From Salisaeta longa DSM 21114 (GTDB taxonomy: Bacteria; Bacteroidota; Rhodothermia; Rhodothermales; Salinibacteraceae): 64,000 nt of DNA. Position numbers and translations under genes: made by a program. The notes beneath the pieces were generated by a model. That model saw nothing but the letters and a program-made list of their open reading frames with translations, was not told the DNA's origin and did not search any database. The stretch's first letter is position 1; the number at the start of each line of letters is the position of its first letter. Of this stretch, positions 45,665-54,251 are shown piece by piece. The stretch is from contig NZ_ATTH01000001.1 in NCBI RefSeq assembly GCF_000419585.1, forward strand, positions 1,448,005 through 1,512,004, written 5' to 3'.

Positions 45665-46846
45665 CTACCGGTTAAAGTTTAGCAGCAACGAAAAGCGCAG
45701 CGTCTGATCGAGCGGGCTGCTTTGCTCCATCGCGTAGATGTACGACACATCAACCCCGACGATGTTGTAGCGCAACCCGGCGCCAAAGTTGAGCAGCTCA
45801 CGGTTGCCGTTTTGCGGGTCCTCATAGTAGTACCCGGTACGCAGCGCGAACAAGTCGTTGTACCAGTACTCAAGCCCAAACGCTGCGGTGATCTGTTCGA
45901 GGGCACTCAATTCCGCCACGCCGCCATCGGCGTTCCCCAGGCCGGTGCCGTTGCTCCACGATGTGAAGATTGCCTTGTAGAAGGGATCGGGATCGCTCCG
46001 CACTTCGATGTCCTCATCGGCGCACTGCGCCAGCGGATCGCCCGTTTCGCAGGTCCGCGTTTCCTGCACGCGCACCATCGCCTTGGTGAAATCGTTGGTG
46101 AACGTCAGCGAGTTGTATTCATCGAAGTCGAAGGTGAACGCGTAGCCCGCGCGTAGATTGGTGGGCAGGGCCTGCGCGTCCTCGTCGTACTTCATCTCGG
46201 TTCCCATGTTTGACAGGTTGAAGCCCGCCGAGAACGTCGTTTGGGTGCCGCCCAGCGCAAAGGGATTTGTGCGATAGAGCGCGCCGAGGTCGAAGCTTAC
46301 CGCCGAGGCCGTTCCGCTTTCGATGTCGCCCGTCGCTTCCGAGAGCTTCGAGTAAATGTACCGCAGGTTGGTACCCAACGAAAGGTTGTCAGACACCTTG
46401 CGGGCGTACGACGCAGCCACGGCATACTCGTAGGCGCGCGCCGTTCCCACATCGTTGCCTCCGTTGTCACGCAACTCGATCTCGCCAAGATTCAGGTACG
46501 TGATGTTGCCGCCAAACGTCCCAATACCGGGCGCGTGGTACGTACCAACGATGTACTCATAAAACAGCCCCGCGTTGAATTCGGGAAGCCAGTTGGCGTG
46601 CGTGATGCCCACCTGCGTGTTCTTCTGAAAACCAAGTCCTGCGGGGTTCCAGAACATCGCGTTGGCATTATCAGCAAGGGCAACGCCGGTGTTGCCCATA
46701 CCGGCCGAACGGCTGTCGGGCTCGATACGCAAAAACAGCGCGGTCGCCTCGCCCAACTGCGCGTGCGCCGGTGCGGGCGTCCACAGTGCAAGGGAAAAGA
46801 GCGCAACCGCAAACGAGTAAAAAGAGACAGAACGTATATACGTCAT
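45665..46846 (-). CDS. PorV/UPF0164-family outer-membrane barrel (type IX secretion)
   Basis: A 393-residue outer-membrane protein with a signal peptide (FAVALFSLALWTPAPAHAQ) and a 14-strand FadL-like barrel. The N-terminal SRSAGMGNTGVALADNANA and FWNPAGLGF are the hallmark of PorV/PorQ proteins, and it ends with LRFSLLLNFNR. PorV shuttles cargo from the type IX translocon to the attachment complex; the secreted protein at 35077-36891 carries the matching sorting domain. PorQ or another UPF0164 member is an alternative. Start 46846 (MTYIRSVSFYS) opens the signal peptide. A terminator follows. Confidence 0.85.
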   Translation of the reverse strand: MTYIRSVSFYSFAVALFSLALWTPAPAHAQLGEATALFLRIEPDSRSAGMGNTGVALADNANAMFWNPAGLGFQKNTQVGITHANWLPEFNAGLFYEYIVGTYHAPGIGTFGGNITYLNLGEIELRDNGGNDVGTARAYEYAVAASYARKVSDNLSLGTNLRYIYSKLSEATGDIESGTASAVSFDLGALYRTNPFALGGTQTTFSAGFNLSNMGTEMKYDEDAQALPTNLRAGYAFTFDFDEYNSLTFTNDFTKAMVRVQETRTCETGDPLAQCADEDIEVRSDPDPFYKAIFTSWSNGTGLGNADGGVAELSALEQITAAFGLEYWYNDLFALRTGYYYEDPQNGNRELLNFGAGLRYNIVGVDVSYIYAMEQSSPLDQTLRFSLLLNFNR

Positions 46847-47063
46847 GGATACCTGCTTATGGTCAGATTCAGCGTACCTTCTATGCACAGCCGCACACGC
46901 TGAACGTGCGCGCATGCAATGCTATCGTGCAGTAACGCTGTTTCGATAGACGACTTTTGCTGTGGAAGGGAATGATGGCCGGCCGTATCAACGAAGCCCG
47001 CATCCCTAACATAGGGAAGCACAGGTACATCCACAAACGCTGCTTGATGCAATTTATGTGGAC

Positions 47064-47321
47064 TTACAGGTCTTTGCGAATCTGCATCAAACGCTGGAGC
47101 GAGGTCCCCATACGGTCGGCAGCTTCTTGAATGTCCTCTACCGAACGGACAAACTGCTCGTCAAGATCCGCTTCACGACAGAGCTCCAGCAGAAACTGCG
47201 CATTGCCGCTGATGATGGACAGCGGGTTGTTGAGGTCGTGGTAGACCGTTGCGAGTTGCTCTTCGATGTTGACCTCCTCATTTTCCGAGGCGTCCGGCGG
47301 TGCGGTTGATGTGTCATTCAT
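47064..47321 (-). CDS. Stand-alone histidine-kinase phosphoacceptor (HisKA/DHp) domain protein
   Basis: An 85-residue protein that contains only a DHp hairpin. EEQLATVYHDLNNPLSIISG carries the H-box with the phosphoacceptor His in HDLNNPL, and DIQEAADRMGTSLQRLMQIRK is the second helix. There is no ATP-binding domain, sensor or membrane helix, and no kinase or response regulator gene is adjacent. It could be a histidine phosphotransfer-like or dimerisation partner, or a regulator that forms heterodimers with a true kinase. An ancient truncation is also possible, but the frame is short, clean and begins with a normal ATG. Confidence 0.75.
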   Translation of the reverse strand: MNDTSTAPPDASENEEVNIEEQLATVYHDLNNPLSIISGNAQFLLELCREADLDEQFVRSVEDIQEAADRMGTSLQRLMQIRKDL

Positions 47322-47355
47322 AAGCGGTCAGGCAGTTAGTGGTGGCAAAGAGAGC

Positions 47356-48204
47356 TTACAGCGCGTCCAGCGTGCGCTTGTCCGCGAGGGCGGGGCCGTC
47401 AGCGGTGGACACCGCCCGGGCGACCTCCACCTCGGGGTCATGTTCAAAGAACAAGTTCCATTCCGCTTTTGCTGCCTGCCGCAAAAAATCGGCCTTTTCG
47501 TCGATCGTGGTGAGGGGATGCACGTCGTACGCCATCGTCCATGCTGCCCCTACGTGGTGCGTGGTGGGCAGCAGATCGGCGACGTACACCAGGGTTTGCG
47601 CATCGTCGTGCACCACCACCAGCTGTTGGGCCTCGGTGTGGCCATCTACCGTGCGCACCGAAAGGCCGGGGAACAGCGTCGTCGCTCCATCCACCAAATG
47701 CAACTGCCCGGCGGCCGCGAGTGGGTCGAAGGTTCGCCGCAGAAAGGAGTTTTTTTCCTTCGGATGGGCATTGCGCGCCCACGTCCAGTGCGCCCGTTGC
47801 ACATGGTACGTGGCGTTGGGGAAGGTGGGCACCCGCTCTTCGCACGCCGCGCGCGTCGCCCCGCCGCAGTGGTCAAAGTGCAGATGGGTCAAGATCACGT
47901 CGGTTACGTCCGACGGCTCCACCCCGTGGGCCGCGAGGCCCGCTACCACATCGGTACCCTCCACCGCGTAAATGGACCGGTACTTTTCCCCAAACACGTC
48001 GCCGATGCCGGTATCCACCAGCACGCACCGTTCGTCGCTGCGCAAGAGCAGGCAGCGCGTGGCCAACGGAATCCGGTTCTGCTCGTCGGGGGCGATGCGC
48101 TGCGCCCACAGCGGCTTCGGGACGATCCCAAACATTGCGCCGCCGTCAAGTGCGAACCGCCCGGCGTGCACGGCATGAAGGGTGTACGGACCGATCTGCG
48201 GCAT
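47356..48204 (-). CDS. MBL-fold metallo-hydrolase, lactonase/quorum-quenching-like family
   Basis: A 282-residue zinc hydrolase. The ligands are in LTHLHFDHCGG (HxHxDH), TVDGHTEAQQLV (third His) and YVADLLPTTHH (bridging Asp), with the last His in FFEHDPEV. Overall layout (PLWAQRIAPDEQNRIPLATRCLLL, then VLVDTGIGD) is that of the AHL-lactonase/MPH-like branch. The true substrate is unknown. Start 48204 (MPQIGPYTLHAVHAG) is typical; an in-frame ATG six codons earlier is possible. Confidence 0.88.
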   Translation of the reverse strand: MPQIGPYTLHAVHAGRFALDGGAMFGIVPKPLWAQRIAPDEQNRIPLATRCLLLRSDERCVLVDTGIGDVFGEKYRSIYAVEGTDVVAGLAAHGVEPSDVTDVILTHLHFDHCGGATRAACEERVPTFPNATYHVQRAHWTWARNAHPKEKNSFLRRTFDPLAAAGQLHLVDGATTLFPGLSVRTVDGHTEAQQLVVVHDDAQTLVYVADLLPTTHHVGAAWTMAYDVHPLTTIDEKADFLRQAAKAEWNLFFEHDPEVEVARAVSTADGPALADKRTLDAL

Positions 48205-48261
48205 AAGCGAAAGGGCAACCAATGAGAGGCAATCAACGAACGATGATCTGCGGCCGTCCCG

Positions 48262-48903
48262 CTACACTTCTTCCGGCGGAAAATCTTTGAAGTGGCCGTT
48301 CGAGCGAATCCGCCGCTGCACGTCTTCTTGCTGCTCCACGCGCGGGATGAGCGACGCGAAGTGCCGGCTGAGGTATGCCAGGCGCTCCTGCTCGGAGGTT
48401 AGCTCCAGCACCTCCTGCTTTTGCTCGTTGTCCAATCCGCCATTTTGGGCCAGCACAAACGACAGGGTGTCCACGTTTTGGTAGAGCGACGGCCGCACGG
48501 TGCGACCGGCAAGCTCCAGCAGCTTCATGTGTTGCGTAATGACGCGCTCTTGCAGGTCGTGCCCCTCCGCTTCGATGGGCGCCTCATCCCCAAAAAGGGT
48601 GACGTCTGCGGTGTAGTAGCTCTTGCGGTCGTACACTTCCTGAATGCGAAAGCGCTGCTCGCCTTGCACCATGAGGTCGAGGCGTCCATCGTCGTAACGA
48701 TTCAGCACGCGCTCGATGCGCGCCGTCGTGCCAACAGAGGCCAGGGCGTCTTCGTACAACACGATGCCAAACGGCACGTCGTGATCGAGGCAGTACTTGG
48801 TGAGCGCCTTGTAGCGATTCTCGAAGATATGAAGCGGGAGCTGTTCGTTGGGATACAGCACTAAACCCAGCGGAAAAAGCGGGAGGGACTGGATAGCGGC
48901 CAT
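48262..48903 (-). CDS. LON peptidase N-terminal domain protein
   Basis: A 213-residue protein consisting of the Lon substrate-recognition domain alone: LPLFPLGLVLYPNEQLPL and FGIVLYEDA at the N-terminus, a DDGRLDLMVQGEQRFRI strand region, and a helical C-terminal tail (LAYLSRHFASLIPRVEQQEDVQRRI). No protease or ATPase domain is present. Small proteins of this kind (YbbN-like neighbours, Lon-N family) are common in bacteria, with no defined role. Start 48903 is chosen over a Cys-containing upstream extension. Confidence 0.88.
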   Translation of the reverse strand: MAAIQSLPLFPLGLVLYPNEQLPLHIFENRYKALTKYCLDHDVPFGIVLYEDALASVGTTARIERVLNRYDDGRLDLMVQGEQRFRIQEVYDRKSYYTADVTLFGDEAPIEAEGHDLQERVITQHMKLLELAGRTVRPSLYQNVDTLSFVLAQNGGLDNEQKQEVLELTSEQERLAYLSRHFASLIPRVEQQEDVQRRIRSNGHFKDFPPEEV

Positions 48904-48942
48904 GACACGGAGACAGTAGACGATAACACCACCCGTGCACAA

Positions 48943-50745
48943 CTATGGGGCTGAAGGCGATGTTTCGGGCACAATGCGCAGACGATGTAACACCCATCCG
49001 CCCCCGGCGGCGAGGGCCGTCATGGCAAGCGCCACCGGCCAGCGGAGCAAGAGCGCGCCGCCCACCGCAAACATGGCCCCGAACAGCACACACGCCGCAG
49101 CGCCGGTTTGCAACAGGCTATGCCGCAACGACTGAAGCGGCGCCAAGCCGGTCCGGGCCCGCTGACGCGTCCACCCGGGGCCGCCCGGTCGCGTTTTGCG
49201 GTAGAATGTATCCAGCGTCCCATCGTCTTCCGGCGCGGTGTACACCATCACCGCAATCCACACCGCGGTTGTGCCAGCCGTGATGACGAGCAACCGCAGC
49301 CCAAAGTCGTCGATGGTAAGCACCGGCACGACGGTCGTGAGCACGCCGCCCGCGAAGCCCGCGAGCATCGCAGCGAGCTCCGTCCACGCATTGACGCGCC
49401 ACCAAAACCAACGCAGGATGAGCACAATGCCCGGCCCGGTGCCAATGGCAATTACCAGCCGAAACACCGTCGCGACGCTTTCGGCAAAGAACGCCGCAAA
49501 CGCCCCGAAGGCCGTGATAAGCACCGAGGCCACGCGCCCCGCCGCGACGAGCTCCCCCTGCGACGCCTCGGGCCGCACGAAGCGGCCGTAGAGGTCGTGC
49601 GTGAGGTACGAGGCGCCCCAGTTGATCTGCGTAGACACGGTGCTCATGAAGGCCGCCACCAGCGAGGCCACCACGAGACCCAACACGCCGGTGGGCAAGA
49701 AGCGCAGCATGAGCTTCGGGTAGCCCAACTCGGGATCCTTCAGATTCGGGTACAGCACCAGCGCCGCCAGCGCAACCAGCACCCACGGCCAGGTGCGCAC
49801 CACGTAGTGCATGATGTTGAAAAACCACGCAGCGCGCTCGGCCTCGCGCTCGTCGCGGCTCGCCGCCAGGCGCTGGATGAACTCGCCGCCGCCGTCCGAG
49901 CGCCGAAACGTCCACCACTGCAAGCCCACGTAAGCCATGAACGTGGTGGCCGAGATGCCTGCAAACGCGCTCCACCCCACCTGCAGGCCATCGTGCCACG
50001 AGAGGGTAAACGGCACAAAGGCAAGCACGTCGAACGAGGTCACCCGCTGCGCCTTCGTCACCAACCCGTGCAAGCCGCCCACATCGGGGTGTGCCAGTGC
50101 ATAGAGCGCCACCACAATCGCGCCAAACAGCGCCAGGAAGAACTGGAAGAAGTCCGTAGCCACAACGCCCCACAGGCCCGAGAGGCCCGCGTACACCAGC
50201 ACCAGCACCGACACGCCAATGACCAGCAGCAGCTTCGGATCGAGGCCCGCTACGGTTGCCCCGCTTGCCACCCCCAGCGCCTCCCAAATGCCCAGCGCGC
50301 CCACCACCTTTACGGCCGCCAGCATGATGTAGCCAATGCCGATGCAGTTGATAGGCACCGCAAACAAAAACGCCTTCACGCCGCGCAGCAGGGCCGCCGG
50401 CCGGCCGCCGTACCGAAGCTCGGTGAGGGCGGCATCGGTCACAATTTCGCTGCGGCGCCACAGCCGCGCAAAGATGTAGATGAGCGCCACGTGGCCAAAC
50501 CCAAACGCCCACCATTCCCAGTTGCCCGCCAGCCCGCGCGTGCCCACCACGCCCGCCACGTACAGCGGCGTGTCGATGGAGAACGTCGTCGCCGCCATCG
50601 ACGTGCCGGCCAGCCACCACGGCAGCGAGCGCCCCGACACAAAGAAATCCTCGACCGAGCCCGACGCGCGCCCCGAGAGGTACGCGCCCAATCCCAGCGC
50701 GAACGCCATGTACGCGCCGACCACCGCCCAGTCAATCCAATGCAT
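48943..50745 (-). CDS. Sodium:solute symporter family protein
   Basis: A 600-residue inner-membrane transporter of the SSS family with ~13-14 helices. The first helix reads WAVVGAYMAFALGLGAYLSGR, followed by VEDFFVSGRSLPWWLAGTSMAAT, the sodium-binding helix region of the family, and later AAFMSTVSTQINWGASYLTHDLY. The substrate is not predictable; this subgroup (YPT-like, with FGFGHVALIYIFARLWRR) often takes up sugars or other organic solutes. In a halophile it may import osmolytes (speculative). Confidence 0.9.
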   Translation of the reverse strand: MHWIDWAVVGAYMAFALGLGAYLSGRASGSVEDFFVSGRSLPWWLAGTSMAATTFSIDTPLYVAGVVGTRGLAGNWEWWAFGFGHVALIYIFARLWRRSEIVTDAALTELRYGGRPAALLRGVKAFLFAVPINCIGIGYIMLAAVKVVGALGIWEALGVASGATVAGLDPKLLLVIGVSVLVLVYAGLSGLWGVVATDFFQFFLALFGAIVVALYALAHPDVGGLHGLVTKAQRVTSFDVLAFVPFTLSWHDGLQVGWSAFAGISATTFMAYVGLQWWTFRRSDGGGEFIQRLAASRDEREAERAAWFFNIMHYVVRTWPWVLVALAALVLYPNLKDPELGYPKLMLRFLPTGVLGLVVASLVAAFMSTVSTQINWGASYLTHDLYGRFVRPEASQGELVAAGRVASVLITAFGAFAAFFAESVATVFRLVIAIGTGPGIVLILRWFWWRVNAWTELAAMLAGFAGGVLTTVVPVLTIDDFGLRLLVITAGTTAVWIAVMVYTAPEDDGTLDTFYRKTRPGGPGWTRQRARTGLAPLQSLRHSLLQTGAAACVLFGAMFAVGGALLLRWPVALAMTALAAGGGWVLHRLRIVPETSPSAP

Positions 50746-50827
50746 GCGTGCGTGCTGCTTGTGCGTAAGAATCGTGTGGCCGCCTCAACTGCACCGCCCG
50801 TCGCTGGTTCACAGCAAACGCGTCCAA

Positions 50828-51304
50828 TCAGCGGAAATCGTCCAGCGCCGTGGCAAAGCGAATCCGGTAATCTTCGTACTGCGGACTCCATCCGGCCCCA
50901 ATCACCTCGAAGCCTTCGGCCAGCCCCAGCACCGTCATGCCCGGGTGCATGTTCGGAAAGGTGTCGTACACAAACGTCTGGTAGCCGCGCTGCGCGGTGA
51001 TTTCCAGCATTGTGCGCAGCATCGCCCGCGCAATGCCGCAGCGGCGCCTATCGGGGTGCACGCCGCCTTTCGCGCTGTAAAATCGCTGCTCAGACAGCGC
51101 ATAGCCCACTTTAAAGCCCACCGGCTCGTCGTTCATCAGCGCAAGCAAAAGCAGCAGCCCCTCGCGGTCGAAGGTGCGAATGACGTTCGACGTATCGAAA
51201 ATGAGTTCGTTGAGCGACCGAATCACGGGCAGCGCCGAGCGGTCGACTTCCGTGATGGAAAGGTCGAGGGCGTGGGGGGCAGTCACGAGAGGCGAAGCGC
51301 TCAT
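50828..51304 (-). CDS. GNAT-family N-acetyltransferase
   Basis: A 158-residue acetyl-CoA-dependent transferase. The phosphate-binding loop is RRRCGIARAML in motif A, after a GGVHPD strand, and the NDEPVGFKVGYAL strand precedes it. The C-terminal part (TVLGLAEGFEVIGAGWSPQYEDYRI) fits the family. The substrate is not evident. It lies eight bases downstream of the helicase gene on the same strand, so it is probably co-transcribed. Confidence 0.82.
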   Translation of the reverse strand: MSASPLVTAPHALDLSITEVDRSALPVIRSLNELIFDTSNVIRTFDREGLLLLLALMNDEPVGFKVGYALSEQRFYSAKGGVHPDRRRCGIARAMLRTMLEITAQRGYQTFVYDTFPNMHPGMTVLGLAEGFEVIGAGWSPQYEDYRIRFATALDDFR

Positions 51305-51312
51305 GGGTCGGA

Positions 51313-53424
51313 TCAGAACGGGAGGCCGTCATCGGCAGGCCCATCGTCATCGGCGGGGCCCGCGTCGGGTGCGCCGGGCGCGCCAAGTGCAGGGGCGCCG
51401 TCTGCGGCGGCGGGGGGAAGTTCGTCGGGGGCCGCGTCGGTCACGAGGCGCACCGGCTCCAAGAGGGCCTCGGGCACCGCGTCGATGAAGCGGCTCGGGT
51501 CGGTCAGGTAGTCGCCCTGGTACGGACGATACTGCCGCTCGGGGTACGACACGAACAGGTTTTCCTCGGCGCGCGTCACCGCAACATAAAAGAGCCGCCG
51601 CTCTTCGTCCAGCCCGCCGGGTTCGTCGTAGGCATAGCGCGAGGGCAGCGTGCCCTCCAGCGCCTGAATCAGAAACACGGTGTGAAACTCCAGGCCCTTG
51701 GCGGAATGGATGGTGGAGAGCACCAGCGGTGGTTCATCGTCGTCTGCGCCCTCCTGGTCGATCGCCGAAAGCTCAATTGGGTCGAGAGCCAGCTCGGCCA
51801 AAAACCGGCCGCGGTCGGCGTAGCTGCGGGCGATGCTCACAAACTGCTCCAGGTCTTGCGCGCGCTTCGGGTAGTCGTCGGCGTACTTGTGCTCAAAGTG
51901 CGGACGGTACGTTTCAATCACGGCCTCCACCTGTTCGGCCAGCGGCAGGTCTGGGTCGCGGATGCGCCGCAACGTAGCAAACAGCTGCTTCAGGTCGGAC
52001 AGGTAGCGCTTCGAGAACGGCCCGCCGTCGCCAATGGTAAACGGCTCGTCGGCCTCCTCGGTGATCCACGCGATCAGGTCGCGCGCCGTCTTGGGCCCAA
52101 TGCCGTGCAGCAGCCGCAGCACGCGATTCCACGAAGCGGCATCTTGCGGATTCTCGGCCACCTTCAGGTGCGCCAGCACGTCTTTGATGTGCGCGGCCTC
52201 GTTCAGCTTCATGCCGCCGTACTTTACAAACGGAATGTTGCGGCGGTTGAGCGCCACCTCCACATCGTAGGCATTGTGGCTGCTCCGAAACAACACCGCC
52301 ATGCGCTGCAGCGGCACCCCCGACTCGCGCAGTTGCAGCACCATCTGCGCCACGAAGCGCGCCTCCGTCTCGCCGTCGGGCGCGGGCACACGGGCCGGCA
52401 GGTCGCCCGCCGCCATCTCACTGAACAGCGTCTTGTCGTACGACTGATTCGCATCTTCAATGACGTGATTCGCGAAGTCCAGGATGGGCTGCGTGGAGCG
52501 GTAGTTCTGCTCCAGCTTCAAGACGCGCGTGTCGGGAAACTGATCGGGGAAGCGGAAAATGTTGCGGTAGTCGGCACCACGAAATCGGTAGATGCTTTGC
52601 GCATCGTCGCCCACCACGGTTACGTTGCCGTGCACCGCCGCAAGCAGCTGCACAAGATCGGCCTGCAGCGCGTTGGTATCCTGATACTCATCCACCAGCA
52701 CGTGCTTGCACCGCCCGGCCACCTGCCGGCGAATCGCTTCATTGCGCGCCAGGAGCGCCCGCGTGTGCAGGAGCAGGTCGTCAAAATCCATCAGCCCGTG
52801 CGCCTTCTTGTAGCGCGCGTAGGCCCGGCGGATGTCCTCCAGGTCGTCGTGCAGCGGCACGTATTGCGGATACCGCTCGGCCAGCACATCCTCCAGCGGC
52901 TCTTGCCGGTTGCTTACGGCCGAGAACATGTTGTAGAGCGTCCGCTTCTGCGGAAAACGCTCGTCGCGTTTGTGGTAGTTGCCCTGCGTGCGCAAGACCG
53001 ACAGCACGTCGGCCGCGTCGCTCGCATCCAGGATGGTGAAGTTGTTGGGGAAGCCGATGGCCTCGGCATGGCGCTTCAGGACGCCCAGGCAGAAGGCATG
53101 AAAGGTGCCGCCTTGCACGCGCTGGCAGCGGCCGTCGAGGAGCGCGGTGGCGCGGGCCGTCATCTCCTGCGCCGCCCGCCGCGTAAACGTGAGCAGGGCG
53201 ATGCGCTCGGGGCGCGTCCCCGTTTCCACCAGATAGGCCAGGCGGTAGATGAGCGTGCGGGTTTTGCCCGTGCCGGCGCCCGCGATGATGAGCGTGGCCC
53301 CGGCGCCCGCCGTAGCCGCCGCATACTGCTGATCGTTCAGCGCCGCGCGGTAGTCAATCGTCAGCGCGTCGTCCGACGATGCCTCCGCGGGGCCGTCCGA
53401 TGATAGGACGATGCGACGAGCCAT
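51313..53424 (-). CDS. UvrD/PcrA-type SF1 DNA helicase
   Basis: A 703-residue 3'-5' helicase. Walker A is GAGTGKT at 49-55, Walker B/motif II LVDEYQDTN, motif III VVGDDAQSIYRFRGA, motif IV LEQNYRSTQ, and motifs V/VI STIHSAKGLEFHTVF and VAVTRAEENLF. The layout matches UvrD, PcrA or Rep (repair, recombination, replication). The last ~40 residues are Ala/Pro/Asp-rich and disordered. Which of the three roles it fills cannot be decided; more than one member per genome is common. Confidence 0.92.
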   Translation of the reverse strand: MARRIVLSSDGPAEASSDDALTIDYRAALNDQQYAAATAGAGATLIIAGAGTGKTRTLIYRLAYLVETGTRPERIALLTFTRRAAQEMTARATALLDGRCQRVQGGTFHAFCLGVLKRHAEAIGFPNNFTILDASDAADVLSVLRTQGNYHKRDERFPQKRTLYNMFSAVSNRQEPLEDVLAERYPQYVPLHDDLEDIRRAYARYKKAHGLMDFDDLLLHTRALLARNEAIRRQVAGRCKHVLVDEYQDTNALQADLVQLLAAVHGNVTVVGDDAQSIYRFRGADYRNIFRFPDQFPDTRVLKLEQNYRSTQPILDFANHVIEDANQSYDKTLFSEMAAGDLPARVPAPDGETEARFVAQMVLQLRESGVPLQRMAVLFRSSHNAYDVEVALNRRNIPFVKYGGMKLNEAAHIKDVLAHLKVAENPQDAASWNRVLRLLHGIGPKTARDLIAWITEEADEPFTIGDGGPFSKRYLSDLKQLFATLRRIRDPDLPLAEQVEAVIETYRPHFEHKYADDYPKRAQDLEQFVSIARSYADRGRFLAELALDPIELSAIDQEGADDDEPPLVLSTIHSAKGLEFHTVFLIQALEGTLPSRYAYDEPGGLDEERRLFYVAVTRAEENLFVSYPERQYRPYQGDYLTDPSRFIDAVPEALLEPVRLVTDAAPDELPPAAADGAPALGAPGAPDAGPADDDGPADDGLPF

Positions 53425-53504
53425 GGCACGTGGATGTCATTGGAGAAAGGCGGGACGCACCCAAAAAACCGCGGGCTGCCGTGTAGTGATCCCGCCCGCA
53501 GCGC

Positions 53505-54227
53505 TCACGTCCACGCCAGGTGCACCGTGTGGGCCGCGGTGAGGGCTGCCGTCTCGGCCCGGAGCCGGCGCGCGCCCAACGAGGCCGCCCGGAAGCCGGC
53601 GTCCTGCGCGGCGGCCACTTCGTCTGCGGTAAAACCGCCCTCGGGCCCCACGCACACGCAGCCCTCGCGCGCATCCGCGGCACGCAGCGCATCAAAGAGC
53701 GTAGCCGTGCGGTCGGTTGCTTCATGGCAGATAAAGCCCGTGGGCGGCGCGTGCGCATCGAGCCAGGTCGTCCAGGCGCGAAGCGGCGCGAGCGTGGGGC
53801 GGCACGAACGCCCGCATTGCTTCAGCGCAGCGATGATGATCCGCTCCAGGCGATCGGCCCGAATGGACGCGGCTTCGGTGCGTGCCGTTTGAATCGGCTG
53901 GATGGTGGTTACGCCCAGCTCCACGGCCTTTTCGATGGCTGTCTCGAAGCGGCTGCGGCGCTTCAGCGGGCTCAGCGCAAGCGTGAGCGCGTACGGCGGC
54001 TCGCCTACGTTGCGGCGCGTGGTCACCACGTGGCCCGCCACCTGCCCGCGGCTCACATGGTCGAGTTGCACCTCGTGCCAGCCCCCGGCACCGTCGACCA
54101 CCACGATGGTGTCGCCCGGTTGCTTGCGCAACGTGCGGGCAGCGTGCTGCGCTTCGTCTTCCGGAAGCACCACGTGGCCGCCCCGAAAGCACGCGGGCGG
54201 TGCGTAGAAGCTGGTCGTAATCGCCAT
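53505..54227 (-). CDS. rsmE: 16S rRNA (uracil(1498)-N3)-methyltransferase
   Basis: A 240-residue SPOUT-family methyltransferase that modifies U1498 of 16S rRNA. It has an N-terminal PUA-like domain (HVVLPEDEAQHAARTLRKQPG) and the knot with CVGPEGGFTADEVAAA and ASLGARRLRAETAALTA, the SAM-binding signature. Length and motifs are standard. The gene sits between menF-like and the helicase gene on the minus strand, with 24 and 80 bases to them. Confidence 0.94.
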   Translation of the reverse strand: MAITTSFYAPPACFRGGHVVLPEDEAQHAARTLRKQPGDTIVVVDGAGGWHEVQLDHVSRGQVAGHVVTTRRNVGEPPYALTLALSPLKRRSRFETAIEKAVELGVTTIQPIQTARTEAASIRADRLERIIIAALKQCGRSCRPTLAPLRAWTTWLDAHAPPTGFICHEATDRTATLFDALRAADAREGCVCVGPEGGFTADEVAAAQDAGFRAASLGARRLRAETAALTAAHTVHLAWT

Positions 54228-54251
54228 AGACGCACAAAAAAACGAGTGGGC

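Noticed and set aside
49108-51000. Long plus-strand reading frame opposite the sodium:solute symporter
   Set aside because: Antisense to a clear transporter; Arg/His-rich composition typical of shadow frames in GC-rich DNA.
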